Translations under genes and position numbers: made by a program
In this document: positions 51,301 to 62,905 of the stretch, piece by piece
Layout of the letters: each line of letters opens with the position of its first letter
Numbering within the stretch: the stretch's first letter is position 1
Origin: Ceriagrion tenellum
Lineage: Eukaryota > Arthropoda > Insecta > Odonata > Coenagrionidae
Direction: 5' to 3'
DNA length: 64,000 nucleotides
Assembly: GCA_963169105.1 (NCBI GenBank)
Contig: OY720642.1
Coordinates: 76,796,716 to 76,860,715 of the forward strand
The notes under the pieces: generated by a model
The model's input: the letters and a program-made list of their open reading frames with translations, nothing else
Told to the model about the DNA's origin: nothing
Databases searched by the model: none

Positions 51301-51999
51301 GAATAAAGTGAAATGTATACATGGGAGTGATTACCTTACTGAAAAACCATCTTGCAGATCTAATGGTCTATGGCAGGAGAGATCTTGCTTGAATACCTTC
51401 TTCAATTGGCATTCTGAAATGTGGTGCTGTTTAACTGAATTTGAAAAAATAGTTGAGCTAAGAGGCACCAATATTACTTTAGAGTCATCTCTCCAAGTAT
51501 ATTTTAATGAGTGTCACAAATTCAGTCGTTGCAAAGGGAAGATATACATAGACATCTGAGATGTGAGTTTGCAAAAGGATGAAGTAGGTTGGCTGGGTTG
51601 GCAAGAAGGACAAATGAGGAACTTGATGAGACATGGAGGTTCTTTGCATATCAATATACAATAAATACTTGATTAATATCAATATGATACGACAGAGGAA
51701 AGGAAGTCAGAAGATGAGGCTTGGAGAAGGCAGAAAAGTTGGATGGAGGATTTTTTGAGAGGCCAGGTGCATGTTGAAATAGTAACAGAGCAGAGAATGC
51801 TGGGGCAACTTCGGAGAGGAAAGCAGAGGATACTTAGAAATAAATAAATTAAAAAATGATAAAATTGTGTCGACAAAGGAAAGTAGGTGAAATAATATTG
51901 CAAGGAGAAAGCTGATTAATTATGTTGGCTGTATGGGAAATTAAGTTTACAGTCCTATAGTCATCACGTATTTTTGCTTTGCTTTTCTCCAGCATTGGA
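51301..51999. other. No gene recognised
   Basis: An 87-codon frame (51296-51559) has no domain. The purine-rich stretch 51690-51850 could be part of an old LINE but cannot be assigned. Confidence 0.35.
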
Positions 52000-53975
52000 A
52001 TAAATGTTGTTTTTGTGAAGTCCTCCAGTCACACTCCACCTCTAAATCCTAAAATTAGTGCATGATTTCCTCTTCTGTTCTTCCCCAAATACAATGGAAA
52101 CTGTGCCAGTATTACATCTATTCCCACCACCATATACCTATTCATGTCTCATTGTGCTCTTTCCATTTCATTATCAAGAATACCTCATCTGATGCCATCT
52201 CTGTCGATGATATTTTCCTTTCATGTCAACATACATACATCCATCATTGACTGTAGCCCTTTTTTCATTTCATTCATCTCATTGTGTTCTCAATTAACTT
52301 GATCTATTTTGTGGCCATAATGTGAGTGCTTCTTCACAACTTCACCCACAAGTCTTAGGACAGTTTAGACAAGAAGACAAAGTAATGAATGGTATTTATG
52401 GAACCAGAAGTAAAAATATAGCATGCTAAAATTAGCTTTCTCCCATTTTAAAGGGTGTAGCATTATTCTTCTAACTTTCTGCTGTCCTAAGCTCCTAAGT
52501 TCTTTACTTCTCTTCCATTTTCCAACTGCAGTAAATGCTAAAAACATCACAAATAAGTTGGGATATAAATATAACAGAAGCCACCAAGAACATCCAACCC
52601 ATAACTGTATCAAATAAGTCATTCTTTACCAAGAGATTGATCTTATCTACAGAATCTCACATGCCCCACTCACAACGGTGGAGACGGGGATCATATGTTT
52701 AAAAGTCCGATCTACGGGTCCTTATTTCCTCACCATTGACCTCTTGCGTGTATTCCTTCCACCTTTCTTGGATCTCTTTTCGCTCTCCTATCTACTTTCC
52801 TGTCTTTTATGTTATGGTTGCAATTTGCTTTTCCTTACCACCACCCATTAGTTGCTTCACTTTACTATACTGTGCATCTGATCTTCTCTGTATTTAAAAA
52901 TTTACCAAGGATTTGGTCTGTTCTCCCCACTTAGTTTCTCTTGCTATCTTTGTTTCTCTTCATTCAATTCCTGGTATTTACTTCGGCCAAGTTCTGAGTT
53001 TACACTTTTCCATATCCATCTCTCCTGCATCTCCATTATCATTCCATGAAGATACATGGTATTCTAATTTTAGTAGTATGTATTTACTATGTCTACTGCT
53101 GCATTCACAGCCTCTATGATGCCTTCTTTCAAACTTGCCCATTCATCTTGCACTAGTCTCACTCCCGAATCTATTTGCATTATTCTATCAGCCTGCTCTT
53201 GATACTTCCTTTTCATTGCCCCAGTCAATGCCTTAGCATTCTAATTTAATACTCTCCTACCCCTCTACATCTTTTAAGTTTAATGAGGCATTTCATCACT
53301 ACTAAGTTGGGATCCGTGTCTACATCAGCCCCAATATAAGTACATATGTGAATTTTTGGCAATAATCCTGAATCTATGTCACACCATTATATAATATATC
53401 TGTAATCTATCTGAGTCTCTCGGATTTTTCAATGTGTACTTGCGCTCGAACTACAGTTTGTGATTACTAGATTACTTCCCTGACAAAACTACTATTTTCC
53501 TGCCATAGTCATTTCTCCTTCCTAGGCCATAATCACCCTACCCACCCATTACTTTCATCACCCACCACCAAATTCCATTCCCCATTACTACCAACAACCT
53601 CCTCCTAGGTATTCTATCAATTATTTCCTCCAGTTAATCATACACCCCACCTACCTCTTCCTTTCATTTCATTTTTTATTATTTACCTAAGTTCATTGGA
53701 AACACCTTTAATTCAGCAATTATTATCCTAACACCCACCTGTTCTCCATTCACTACTTTTCTACCAAGTTTCCTCTTCATTGCCAATGCAGCCCCAAACT
53801 GGCTTTCATCTCCTCCTTTAAATATCACCCTACAATCATCGCCCCAGTAATCTCCACTATCTTTCCACCTTATTTTAATCAGACCTATGATTCTACACAC
53901 ACCTTCTCCATTTCTTCCATTTTTTTCTTTAACTTGCCCACCTTTAGTACAGTCCTAACATTTTACAAGCCTATT
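52000..53975 (-). mobile_element. RTE/CFDP2-like LINE remnant
   Basis: On the minus strand the endonuclease starts near 53975 with N-V-R-T-V-L-K-V-G-K-L, continues (53900-53679) I-K-I-R-W-K-D-S-G-D-Y-W and F-K-G-G-D-E-S-Q-F-G, and ends with G-A-D-V-D-T-D-P-N-L-V-V near 53330-53290 (the usual S-D-H is T-D-P). It is followed by a linker (Q-D-E-W-A-S-L-K-E) near 53140 and very decayed reverse transcriptase sequence to about 52000. Many stops and shifts are present. This is the same LINE group as the fragment at 14729. Confidence 0.65.
52384..52680. repeat. Direct repeat shared with 54960-55200
   Basis: GAATGGTATTTATGGAACCAG, here split by a few changes, AAAAATATAGCATGCTAAAA and CTAGCTTTCT/TTAGCTTTCT recur in the same order at 54960-55022, and CTACAGAATCTCAC recurs at 52650 and 55171. 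The two stretches are a diverged duplication about 2.5 kb apart. Confidence 0.55.
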
Positions 53976-54959
53976 CTGATTGTTCAATTCCTCTGCTTCA
54001 GAAGTTGCCTGTATTCCATGCTAGGATTTAGTAAGATGACGACTGCAGGGGTGCTGCCCTCGGCTGCTGCTGCAGACAACCATTTGTTTATCTTCTAAAC
54101 TTCAACCTATCAGACATTGGTGGCCCTACCAGGAGCATTGCTGCCCCCAGTTTGCTCTGGGCATCATCAGAGCACACAAGCACTTTCACAATGACAAGGT
54201 TGTAGATATGGGGCTAGATGGGGTAGCTGTAGCGGTAGGATGGGGCTAGATAGCTGTAGATGGGGTAGATTATACTATAATGAAAAGCTAAGTGATACCG
54301 AAAATATATTAAGAGAAAGAAGGAACAGGCTTGAATAGTTATCATAAAAGTGAGGGAAAAAGAATTAACTATAAGAATTTAAGGTAAAATTTTATGGAAG
54401 TAGTTAATATGTATAGTTTTTCAGGATAAATTAACTTGGATTACATATCTTTATGTCCTACTCTAATTGTGGCTTCTGGTATTCTTCCATTGCATTGCAC
54501 TGACTCAACTGGAAAGTGGTCATTTTTTAAAATTCAATTACTATTTGGCATTTTAAGAGTCAATATCTAAATTTTAAATAAAACTTTCAAACATAATAAA
54601 TAGTTCATTGTTCATTAATAAACTAGCAAACTGCATCATTAGTCAGCAATTTTCGTCATATCATTCAAATGTGTAATTTATCAGGTAAACATACACTGAA
54701 TTAAAAACATATGATTCTAGCACTTCAAGTGAGATCATATGCCAAAAGATTTTCAACAACACTGCTCTAAAAATATATTAAAACAAATAGGGTTATGTAT
54801 AAAACCTTCAATAAAAAGTAATTTAATTTATAATACAATCTCAACACTTCTAATAAAGGCAATTTCCAATGGCAACTGCAACTTCCTTATAAGGAACTTA
54901 TTAGAGGAGAACAAATTAAAATATGACAATATAATTATTAAAGCATGCTGAAGCAAAAG
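53976..54959. other. No gene; possible LINE-associated 5' sequence at left
   Basis: The part 54030-54190 (GCTCTGGGCATCATCAGAGC, a hairpin-capable word, within GC-richer sequence) may be the 5' region of the RTE-type remnant. The segment 54200-54270 has short GGGGCTAGATGGGGTAG repeats. The rest is AT-rich with no gene. Confidence 0.35.
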
Positions 54960-55254
54960 TATGAATGGTATTTAGGTAACCAGTATTAAAAATATAGCAT
55001 GCTAAAACTAGCTTTCTTCTATTCACACAAAAGTCTCATTAACAGCTATAAATACTTGCTTGCTGAAGTCAATTAAGTAGTTCAATTTTGTATATGAAAT
55101 TTAGGATAAAGTAAGCATGCTGAGATGAGTAAAACAAAATAGTCATTAGGCCACCAAGAGTGAGATGTGATCTACAGAATCTCACTTATGAATCACAGTG
55201 AGCATTAGAATAAAAAGTATCAACAACTAGCCAACTCAAGGATGTAAAGCTCTA

Positions 55255-55340
55255 AGGTTTAGAGCCCGGTGATGGTGAATATTAGCGTTGATGTCTCAAA
55301 ATTGTAGACAGCCATCATCCTCAGGGTGAAAGTTTTTTCA
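55255..55340 (-). mobile_element. Degenerate hammerhead-like repeat piece
   Basis: On the minus strand CCTGAGGATGATGG gives a CTGAGGA block (fitting CUGANGA) but the second block reads GAGAC instead of GAAAC. It is probably an eroded member of the same broad repeat class. Confidence 0.25.
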
Positions 55341-55908
55341 CCATGTGAATGATGAAATACTTCAAAACATCAGTAAAACTCAACATCATCACCTTTAGAG
55401 ATGTCTACATCCTACAAATTTGTTAGGAAAGCCTCTAGTCACACCTTGTCAAACTCAAATTGCAAAGCAGTACAAATTTTAATTATAAAATACACCAAAG
55501 AGGATAGAATTCTCCTTGAACATTCACTGACTTGACCAGGAGACCCCAGAATTTGTGGTAACCTGTTACGTGAGCTTGCCAGTTAAACATTAATGACTAG
55601 AAATTAGGATATATGTATTCAAATCTAGGTTAAGTCAAAATATTTCTTCATGGCAAATTTCATCCTTTTTGGTGAACATCTTTGCACCAGTGAGTGTGAC
55701 TGCATAACACATCATTTGCTCAATAAATAACAAGGATAGAGCAACTTCCTTAACTATGAAGAAGTGACCATCTAAGCATGCCATGGCAAGTATGTACATA
55801 ACATTTAAAAAACATAAAAACAACATACAAAGCAAAACTTAGCTAGCTCTCCCTCCTTAAAGAAATTTCAGGCGCAGGGGTAAAAATAAACAAAAATCAA
55901 AGCAGCAC
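55341..55908. other. Downstream flank of the dysfusion exon
   Basis: AT-rich. No AATAAA is present on the minus strand in about 500 bases below the exon, which argues that the transcript does not end here. A short frame at 55635-55835 is unidentified. Confidence 0.45.
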
Positions 55909-58537
55909 TCACTGGGGGGTGTGGTGGTGGTGATAATAGGGATAGTACTGGTGTTGGTGGTGGTTGCTATGGTGATGGTGTTGGTGGTGATGGTTGTGGA
56001 GGATGTGGTGGCGATGCTCACTCGCCGTAGCTGGCCATACCTCCTCACCGCCCACTCTGCCTCCGATCCCATCCCCTCCCATTCCACTACCTGCAATCCC
56101 CACTCCACCCTCCCCACTCACAACTCCACCCCCTTCGCTCCCACCGCCCCCTCCTCCGTAAACGCACCCATAGTGGGAAGCGGCTGCCCCCATCGCAGCG
56201 GACTGCTGGTGTGGCGGAGACGAGGAATGTCCATGCGGCCGAACGCCGACCACGTGGTGGGACGAAGACGAAGCGGAAGGTCCTGGAGAAGAAGCTGAGG
56301 GCGGCGTCGCGACCGACGATGCCGCGGACGCTATCGGGGAACCACCTGAAGAAGTCGCCGGCCCCGCCACCGACGTGGGACCAGTTGGAGGTGAGCCCGC
56401 GGCGGGACCGACGACCGCGCTTCCGCCACTTCCGGTTGAAGTCGCTGGCTTCCCGATCCACTTCCTGCCGCCGCCACCCAAGTCATTCATCTCCGCTAAT
56501 GACTTTAGAGGATCCCTCTGCGGGGTCGAAGATGGCGGAGGGGGAGTGGGGCTCGGAGTTCCAACATTCACCACGTGGTCTTCGCCCGGCACCGCGTCGG
56601 AGCCGTCGTACTTCTTTCCGTAAGGCGATGAGGAGGAATTGTTGTTATTGCCACCGTTACCGCCTTGGGGGCAAGGCGGAGGTGGTGGGGCGGCTTCCCC
56701 CCTGACGCCCCCTCCTGGCGATGACGTCATCGATGACGAGGACGACGAGGGAGAGGGTGAGACGAGTGTCGTCGCCCCGCTGCCCCACATGAGAACCGTC
56801 TGCCGGGTGTCGTTCGCGGCGTAGTGCTGTTGTTGTTGCTGATGATGGTGCTGTGCATGTATTTGGTGGTTATGTTGTTGCTGCGACTGCTGGTGGTGCT
56901 GGTGGTGTTGTTGTTGGTGGTCCATCTGATGATCGTGGGGCTGTTGGTGATGCTGGAGGAGGAACTGATGATGGTGTTGTTGCTGCTGATGATGTTGATG
57001 CTGTTGATGGTGTTGATGCTGAAGCACCGCGTCCTGGTCCATCAGTTCCCCGCCTCCCATGTGGTGCATGCCGTGCGTCAGGTGGTGGTGCAGAGGCGAT
57101 GGAGGAAGAGGAGGTGGCGGTGGCAGCAGTCCCTTCATCATCATCCCTCCCTCTCCGCCTCCTTGGTCGCCATCGTCCGGGCCCCCGACCATTGAGTCGC
57201 ACCCCCTTCCACCCTCCTCGCCACCGTTCGACGACACGACCACCACCACGCCCCCACCGTCCAAAGGAGGCGACCTCTTTATCTCCACCGGAGAGTCGCC
57301 ACCACCGCCGACCACATACTTCCCAACGTCCGACAACTGGCACGCGTAAAGTTTGTCGTCCGGAGACTCCACCATCGCGGGGGCGGAGAGATGGTGGTGG
57401 TGGTGGTGGTGCCCGTGGAGGCCGTGGTGGTGAGGCGGGGGCGGAGGCGGCGGAGGCAGGAGCGTCGGAGAGGGAGGCCCTTTCGCCACCTGGTGCTGGT
57501 GGTGATGGTGGTGCGGGTGGGTCATGGAATGCGGCGGGGGCATCACCGGGTGACCATTGAGGGCGTCGTAAGAAGACGTCGGCATGCACGCGGCCCCGGC
57601 GCCCGCGCCTCCGCCGCCCCCGACGCCCCCCGCCGCGGTCCCCGGAGGCGTCACCCTCGCGGTGCCCACGTCCAGGAAACCGTTACCGTGGTTCCCCCCG
57701 TGGTGCGGGTGTGCATACTCCGGGTAGTACGTGCCGAGAGGTCGGTGGGCGTGGTGGTGATGGTATGGGAACAGGTTGTCCGTTAGAAACCTGTTCTCCA
57801 GTCCCGGGTAGAGGTGGTTCTGGAAATTCTGATGGTGGTGATGGTGGTGGTGGTAGAGGGAGCCACCGTCCGCCGGTGGGTAAGCCGCCGTGGGGGCCGG
57901 GGGAGCGTGAGGGGACCCGGAAGTTACGTACATGTTGGAGTAGGCGGCCGCCGCCGCCGCTGCGGCCGCCATGCCACCGGCAAGTCCCCCTGTCGGATCC
58001 ACCGAGGCGTAATCGGGGATCGCCGAGGGCGTCGGGGACGGGGTGGGGAGGGCGAGTGGAGGCGGGGGAGGCGGCGCTGCGACGCCCGCGGCCGACGCCG
58101 GCGACGCGGACGCCTGGGAGGACGAAGACGAGGAGGCCAGCTTGCGCTTGCTGCGGCACGTGGACAGGAAGTCGCGGAGCTGGGTCTTGTAGCGGCGACC
58201 GACGGCGCGGTGCGGTGCGCCGGCGGGTGCGGCCGCGGTCGCGGGGGAGGGTGCGGACGAGGATGCGGCGGAGGACGCGGAGGAGGACGAGGAGGAAGAT
58301 GAGGAGGAGGAAGATGGGGAGGAGGTGGATCCGCCGACGCCGAGGGCGGACTGCGCGGCCGAGTGCGGAGCCTGCTGGCTGGTTGGCGGGTTCGAGGGCG
58401 TGGAGCAGGAAACGGAGACCAGCTGGTGACCCATCGAATCGGCGTCCGAGAAGTAGCTGTTGGTGAGGCCGGCGTCCAAGTAGCTCACTTTGAAGTCCAT
58501 GGTGCGCTTCCCTAAGAGGTCGCGTCCTTCCTCCTCC
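55909..58537 (-). CDS. dys: dysfusion (bHLH-PAS transcription factor), large C-terminal exon
   Basis: Dysfusion is a bHLH-PAS nuclear transcription factor that partners Tango/ARNT and controls tracheal fusion and leg-joint development in Drosophila. The exon starts after the acceptor CCTCTTTTTCAG (58538-58540), with E-E-E-G-R-D-L-L-G-K-R-T-M-D-F-K-V-S-Y-L-D, the conserved stretch that follows the PAS-B/PAC region. A basic motif G-R-R-Y-K-T-Q-L-R-D-F-L-S-T-C-R-S-K-R-K lies at residues 101-120 counted from the Met at 58500. The rest, about 740 residues, is low complexity: runs of Ser, Ala, Gly, Pro, His and Gln. It is the GC-richest part of the window. The frame meets TGA at 55909-55911, but the same bases form a CA/GTGAGTG donor, so a further exon is possible. 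The Met at 58500 is internal, not the start. Confidence 0.85.
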
Positions 58538-60052
58538 CTGAAAAAGAGGTTGGCGGTGTAATCGAATGCAGATCACAGAAAAGAATAACTGCTTTCCAAT
58601 CCCTTGGTTCAATTATTACGTAAGACGATTTATGTCATTTTCGACCCCACACCTTCCCCCTATGTAAGACAATGTAAGATTTTCCCAACCCCATCCCTCC
58701 CTCTCAAGACATTAGATATTTTAATCTACTCTTCGTTTAATACTCGCTTTGGTTGAGCATGGAGGTAATGTAGCACAGGCGACAGAATAGATGCATTGGT
58801 GTAGCAGTATTACGCCATGCTGAAAATACGCGGATGCTCCATGTCACTGCTAAATTTCATTCGGAAACGATACAATGTTTCAAGACGGACTAACAAGACA
58901 GACGGACAAGACCTTAAGTAAATTGGTTCCAGACCCCTCCCCCCATATGACACCCACCCTAAAAAACGTCTTACGTAATACTTGAATGGCCCCTTGCACA
59001 ATTTAGCATAACACAGAAAATGTTAACGAATGGGCGATCATAATGGTTCAGCGACTCCCACTCTTCCACCACTTTTATTCCCTTGAGCAGTGAAGTACCA
59101 CGTACCGTACCCCGCTGTTCCATTCCCAAAAAAGATTGATTTATTTAAATAAAGGGCGTGAAAAAAATGCTTGTTTTGTAAAAAAAAAGTGAATTCAATC
59201 AATCACTTATCATTCATGAAAATGCAGGCATTGTATCGTATGTCGTATGTCGTATGTCTTTCCAAGTACTTATACTTAATCATTAGTTTTGATCTGCTAC
59301 ATTTTACTATCAACAATTTTCTATTACCACAGTGATCGCAGTTGGAGGAACAAAAGAGTATCGCCAACAGGGTATCCAGACGTAAAAAACTGTGGCATTC
59401 ATGCAGAGGTTTCGCGATTTGTATTAGTACGTACCACTTGTGAGCAAGATTAGAATTGTAACAAAAGAAATAAGGAGATTGTAATAATGACCGTTAAAAT
59501 TCCAAGAATCCATTTCATTTCCATTTCAAACCAGCTCACTTTAAAAATGTAGTACGAGCAGTTACGTAGTTTGGTGAATCCACAGTGTCCGGTTCCCAAA
59601 AAATGTTGATTTAAATAAAGGGAACAAAAGAAAAAGTTATCCTTGTTTCGTATAGAAAAGTGGAATTAATCAATTATTATTTATACTTAGCAAATTTTAA
59701 GTATGTATTTTTTCTTTCTAAACATAAAAACTGTGGATATTCTATTTTTTATACATTTGCACAGGAAAAATATCTTTGAAAATGGCTGATATTCTACAGC
59801 TTCAGTGGCTTTTTACTGCCAAAACCTAAATTTGCTCCTGATAAGAAAATTATCACCCCACACGCTAATGGTTTACATGGACCACCCTCCCGAAACGAAA
59901 ACCGGGCCACGTCACCGACTAGAATTTTTTTCTTATGGATACTAGAGTTCATGCACTAATTACATGCGAACCAATCGGGGCATTGCAATATAAGCCACAC
60001 AAATTTTTGCCATAGCTTAGTTATATCACCTTATCACAGAGACGATACTTAC
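58538..60052 (-). other. dysfusion intron
   Basis: The intron begins GTAAGTATCG next to 60053 and ends CCTCTTTTTCAG at 58538. Phases agree: AT from the upstream exon plus G from the downstream one makes ATG (Met), giving R-P-L-M-E-E-E-G-R. It contains a MITE (58601-58994) and a diverged direct repeat (59120-59217 and 59590-59685 with TTCCCAAAAAA, GATTTAAATAAAGGG and AAGTGGAATTAATCAAT-type words). Confidence 0.8.
58601..58994. mobile_element. TIR MITE in the dysfusion intron
   Basis: Inverted ends around ATTACGTAAGACG: left TTCAATTATTACGTAAGACG (58608-58627), right inverse CATTCAAGTATTACGTAAG with GGGGC beyond. About 390 bases, with CCCC-rich stretches inside each end (CCCCACACC and CCCCTCCCCCC). 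A minus frame at 58810-59001 is not a gene. The left terminus is eroded. Confidence 0.65.
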
Positions 60053-60194
60053 ATTAGGGGTCTATGAGTGGAAATGACGAAGTCTGGTTTGGAGTTCTTG
60101 TACACAAGGCGAGAGCTTGTCTGCAACCACTGCCATCCTCCGTCCTTTGTTTGGTATCTGTAGGCAATCATTCCTGAGGCTCCTGTCTTGAGAA
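60053..60194 (-). CDS. dys: dysfusion, PAS-B/PAC exon
   Basis: A 142-base internal exon between an acceptor ending TTTCCATTTCCAG (60195 onward) and the donor AT/GTAAGT (60052). It codes L-K-T-G-A-S-G-M-I-A-Y-R-Y-Q-T-K-D-G-G-W, Q-W-L-Q-T-S-S-R-L-V-Y-K-N-S-K-P-D-F-V-I and S-T-H-R-P-L: the second half of a PAS-B domain, with the G-G-W-Q-W-L-Q-T strand typical of bHLH-PAS proteins. The first base pair of the exon completes a codon begun upstream (G plus TT, Val). This piece is too short for an ordinary ORF search. The upstream exons (bHLH, PAS-A, start) lie beyond the right edge. Confidence 0.9.
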
Positions 60195-61655
60195 CTGGAA
60201 ATGGAAACAAATTGAAAATAAAAACGTTACAAACCCAAGGATACGAGGAACAGCTAAAAATTATATGGGAAAATCTCTTAATTAGATACCAGTAAAGGAT
60301 TATGCTAATGACAGTTTCATTACTTTAAAAGAAAGGCATCCAAAACATGGAAATTTATCTACTGTATCGATATTCCTTGTGGTATTTTAGATTATAATCT
60401 GATGTTTTACCGTCATGAGCAAAATTCGAATGATGTCGCGCATAGTGAGTGAGTCACGTGGAAAAATCGATTTTTATCGAATCGTATCTCCGATTCAATT
60501 ATTATTCGAATCGTATCGGATCGATTACACATCGAATCATTTTTGCAACACGGTTACTGACACGGTAGATGTCAATAACCCCATTTTTCATGAGATACAT
60601 CCCAGCACAATACTTCCCCCAAATTTTTTGTCGGGGAAAATTCTACCCGGAAACACCCGGAAAAAATTTTGGAGGCTCCAAACCCACGATCAAAAGTTAC
60701 GATTAATATCGGTATCGGTAAGCCCAAGCATTGACAAATTCTAAAGCGTTTTTCTGACAGCCGCAGTGCTAAGCTCCAAATTAAATGGCTGCAGCCCACA
60801 ATACACGTCTATCATCTTGAACAAGGGTATTTCCGGTACTTTAATATTCAGGAAACGTAGAAGCTATTAGTCTTGCTTCTGGGACAACCGGAAGCTACCT
60901 TGGGCAACGAAAAAGATTATGAGGAGAAGAAAATATACTTTTAAAAATACATTATTTGTCCAGTTTAATACGGCACACATGCACCCCACAAAAGTCGAAT
61001 CGCCGGTGGGTTACTAAACTATATTTAACAAAAATAAAATATTTTTAGGAAGCGACTTTTTATCATGAAAGCAGCAGAAAGATTCAAACACAATTCCAGA
61101 GGAAAATATGCTCCAGGTAGTTCGTAACTCATCAAGAATTTGGACCGAAGTTATCAAACTTTTGAGGCAAGAGCAAAATTCGGGGTAAGTATATAAAATT
61201 TTGTATTCAATTTATAACTTATACTAACATGACCGAATTCACTTCGGGTTTTTGCCGCGTCAAGAACCCGAAGAGGTATTCTTTATCGGTCATTAAACGG
61301 TCATTAAATAATCGCGGAAGCCTCCGTACCAATATTATACCAACATGTTCTTCCATTTTTAAAATATAATTTCAACAACATAATGTAAACAGAAAATTTC
61401 CTTGCCAACCGCCACGTATACCTTCACTGGTAGTTCATGAGCGAGACCCTTCTAAAGTTATGATTAAAGTATCAATGCAAGAATTACAGTATAATTTCTA
61501 TTTGGGTATTTTGGATCCAAACCTATCAGTGGGGTTAACGATCTCAACGTGACACTCCCATTCTGCTGGTCACATAATTTGGTTTTTATTAATCCTCTGC
61601 AACAATTTCCATTTCTCCCTTCTTTCCGCTTTTCTCTCTAAAATAAACAGCAATC
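60195..61655 (-). other. Upstream intron of dysfusion, no exon recognised
   Basis: AT-rich; frames at 60415-60799 have no domain. Presumed intron because the next dysfusion exon on the right is not in view. Confidence 0.5.
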
Positions 61656-61660
61656 TCACC

Positions 61661-61921
61661 ACAGAGATACAACGCGGATACGACCCGGGTTTCAATGCAT
61701 TATTCTCATCATTAGGTGCTACCAAAGGTCGGAAACTCTCTTATATATTGGAATACACTGATACCTGCCACCTCCCTCTCTTCCTCACCTCCTCTTCTAA
61801 TACTTCCGCCCCTTCCCTTCCCCTTTTCCGCCCCATATATAAGAGAGTTCCCGACCTTTGGTGGCACCTGATGATGATACTAATGTATTGAAACCCAGGT
61901 CGTGTTTATGTGTCTCTATGG
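61661..61921. mobile_element. Inverted pair of hammerhead-like terminal repeats
   Basis: Arms at 61661-61750 and 61832-61921 are inverse copies of about 90 bases sharing ATATATAAGAGAGTT, CGACCTTTGGT and GAAACCC. A pyrimidine-rich spacer of about 80 bases separates them. Each arm carries one hammerhead-like motif; that in the right arm is intact, and that in the left has CTAATGA for CTGATGA. This is a minimal unit, inverted repeats around a short spacer with no protein gene. Confidence 0.7.
61865..61904 (+). ncRNA. Hammerhead-ribozyme-like motif, best preserved copy
   Basis: CTGATGA (61868-61874), stem II GATAC/GTATT with loop TAAT, GAAAC (61890-61894), a two-pair stem III (CC with GG), then GTC (61899-61901). 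CAC before the core (61865-61867) pairs with GTG after the predicted cleavage site (61902-61904), and two more G-U pairs could extend stem I. Every conserved core base of the hammerhead is present. The tiny stem III is as in Penelope-type hammerheads, which are thought to act as dimers. Confidence 0.6.
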
Positions 61922-62500
61922 TGTAATAAAAGTTACAATGAAACATGAATATGGAAATATACCAAATTTTTACCAAAGTTATTGTCTCATTTGTTAGTAA
62001 TCTCACCGTTTGAATGAGTCACAGTTCACGGGGAAATGATGATGGTGTATTTAAGTTTTGGACGGGCGATGCATATTTTATTTTTCATTAATGGAGTACA
62101 GGAAAAATCCTCCCTCCCGAGTTCTGGTCACAAAACTTTACTATTTTCATATGCGTTAGATAAAAATCTTATCCGAGCAGTAATTATTTGGTAATTACTC
62201 AACATGAGCCATATTACGTGCATATTAAATCAGCGGTTTCTGCGTGAGAAAAAAGAATGAACGACAGACGCCTTTTTTCCTCGTCTTGGCCGGGTTGTGG
62301 GGGAGAGGAGTCCATATGGTTCGGTCATAAAGATTCATGCATTAGCAATGAGGGAGCTTAAGAGTAGGTGAGGAAGATTTGAATCTCGGTCACGTGCGCA
62401 ACTGAGCATGAACTTTTATCAGGAAAATTTTCGCCAAAGGGTGCTTTTTACAAGGGTCTTCGTACTCAGACCACGTACACCGCAAAACCTAGAAATTTTT
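61922..62500. other. No gene recognised
   Basis: AT-rich, probably intron of dysfusion; nothing identified. Confidence 0.4.
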
Positions 62501-62504
62501 AGTT

Positions 62505-62905
62505 CATACAAAATTTGCTGAAATACTGCTAAGCGTCTTAAATTAAGCAAGTCATCGGAATAAAAATTTCCAGATTTTTTCAGCAAAAAAAACTTGCTGA
62601 AATTCAGAAAAATTCCTGAATTGAAGTTGGTATTAGACATCAGCAAAACCTATTCATCAGTTGTCTTTAAAAATCTGGATGAAAAGTATTTCGTTTTCAC
62701 AAAAAAAATCTTCCAAAGAGGATGAATGGTAACTGTTTAATTTAATAGCATATTTTTTTTGAGGATCCCTTTTCATTCATTCATAAATGCTGAACGTTTG
62801 CTGAATTTCAGCAAGCTTTCCTTGCTAAAAATTGAAGACTTTACAGATTAGCTTAAAAGTTGGCACAACATCAGATAAGGAAACCTTGCTGAATTACAGC
62901 AAACT
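62505..62905. repeat. Cluster of TTGCTGAA/TTCAGCAA palindromic words
   Basis: TTGCTGAA and its inverse recur at least six times (for example 62513, 62590, 62800-62815 where TTTGCTGAATTTCAGCAA is nearly palindromic, and 62887). This could be an eroded MITE with internal palindromes; no ends could be fixed. Confidence 0.4.

Noticed and set aside
56087..58612. Long open frames on the plus strand and in other minus frames across the dysfusion exon
   Set aside because: They are by-products of GC-rich His/Gln/Ala/Gly repeat codons; only the 55909-58537 frame continues the conserved PAS-C-terminal sequence.
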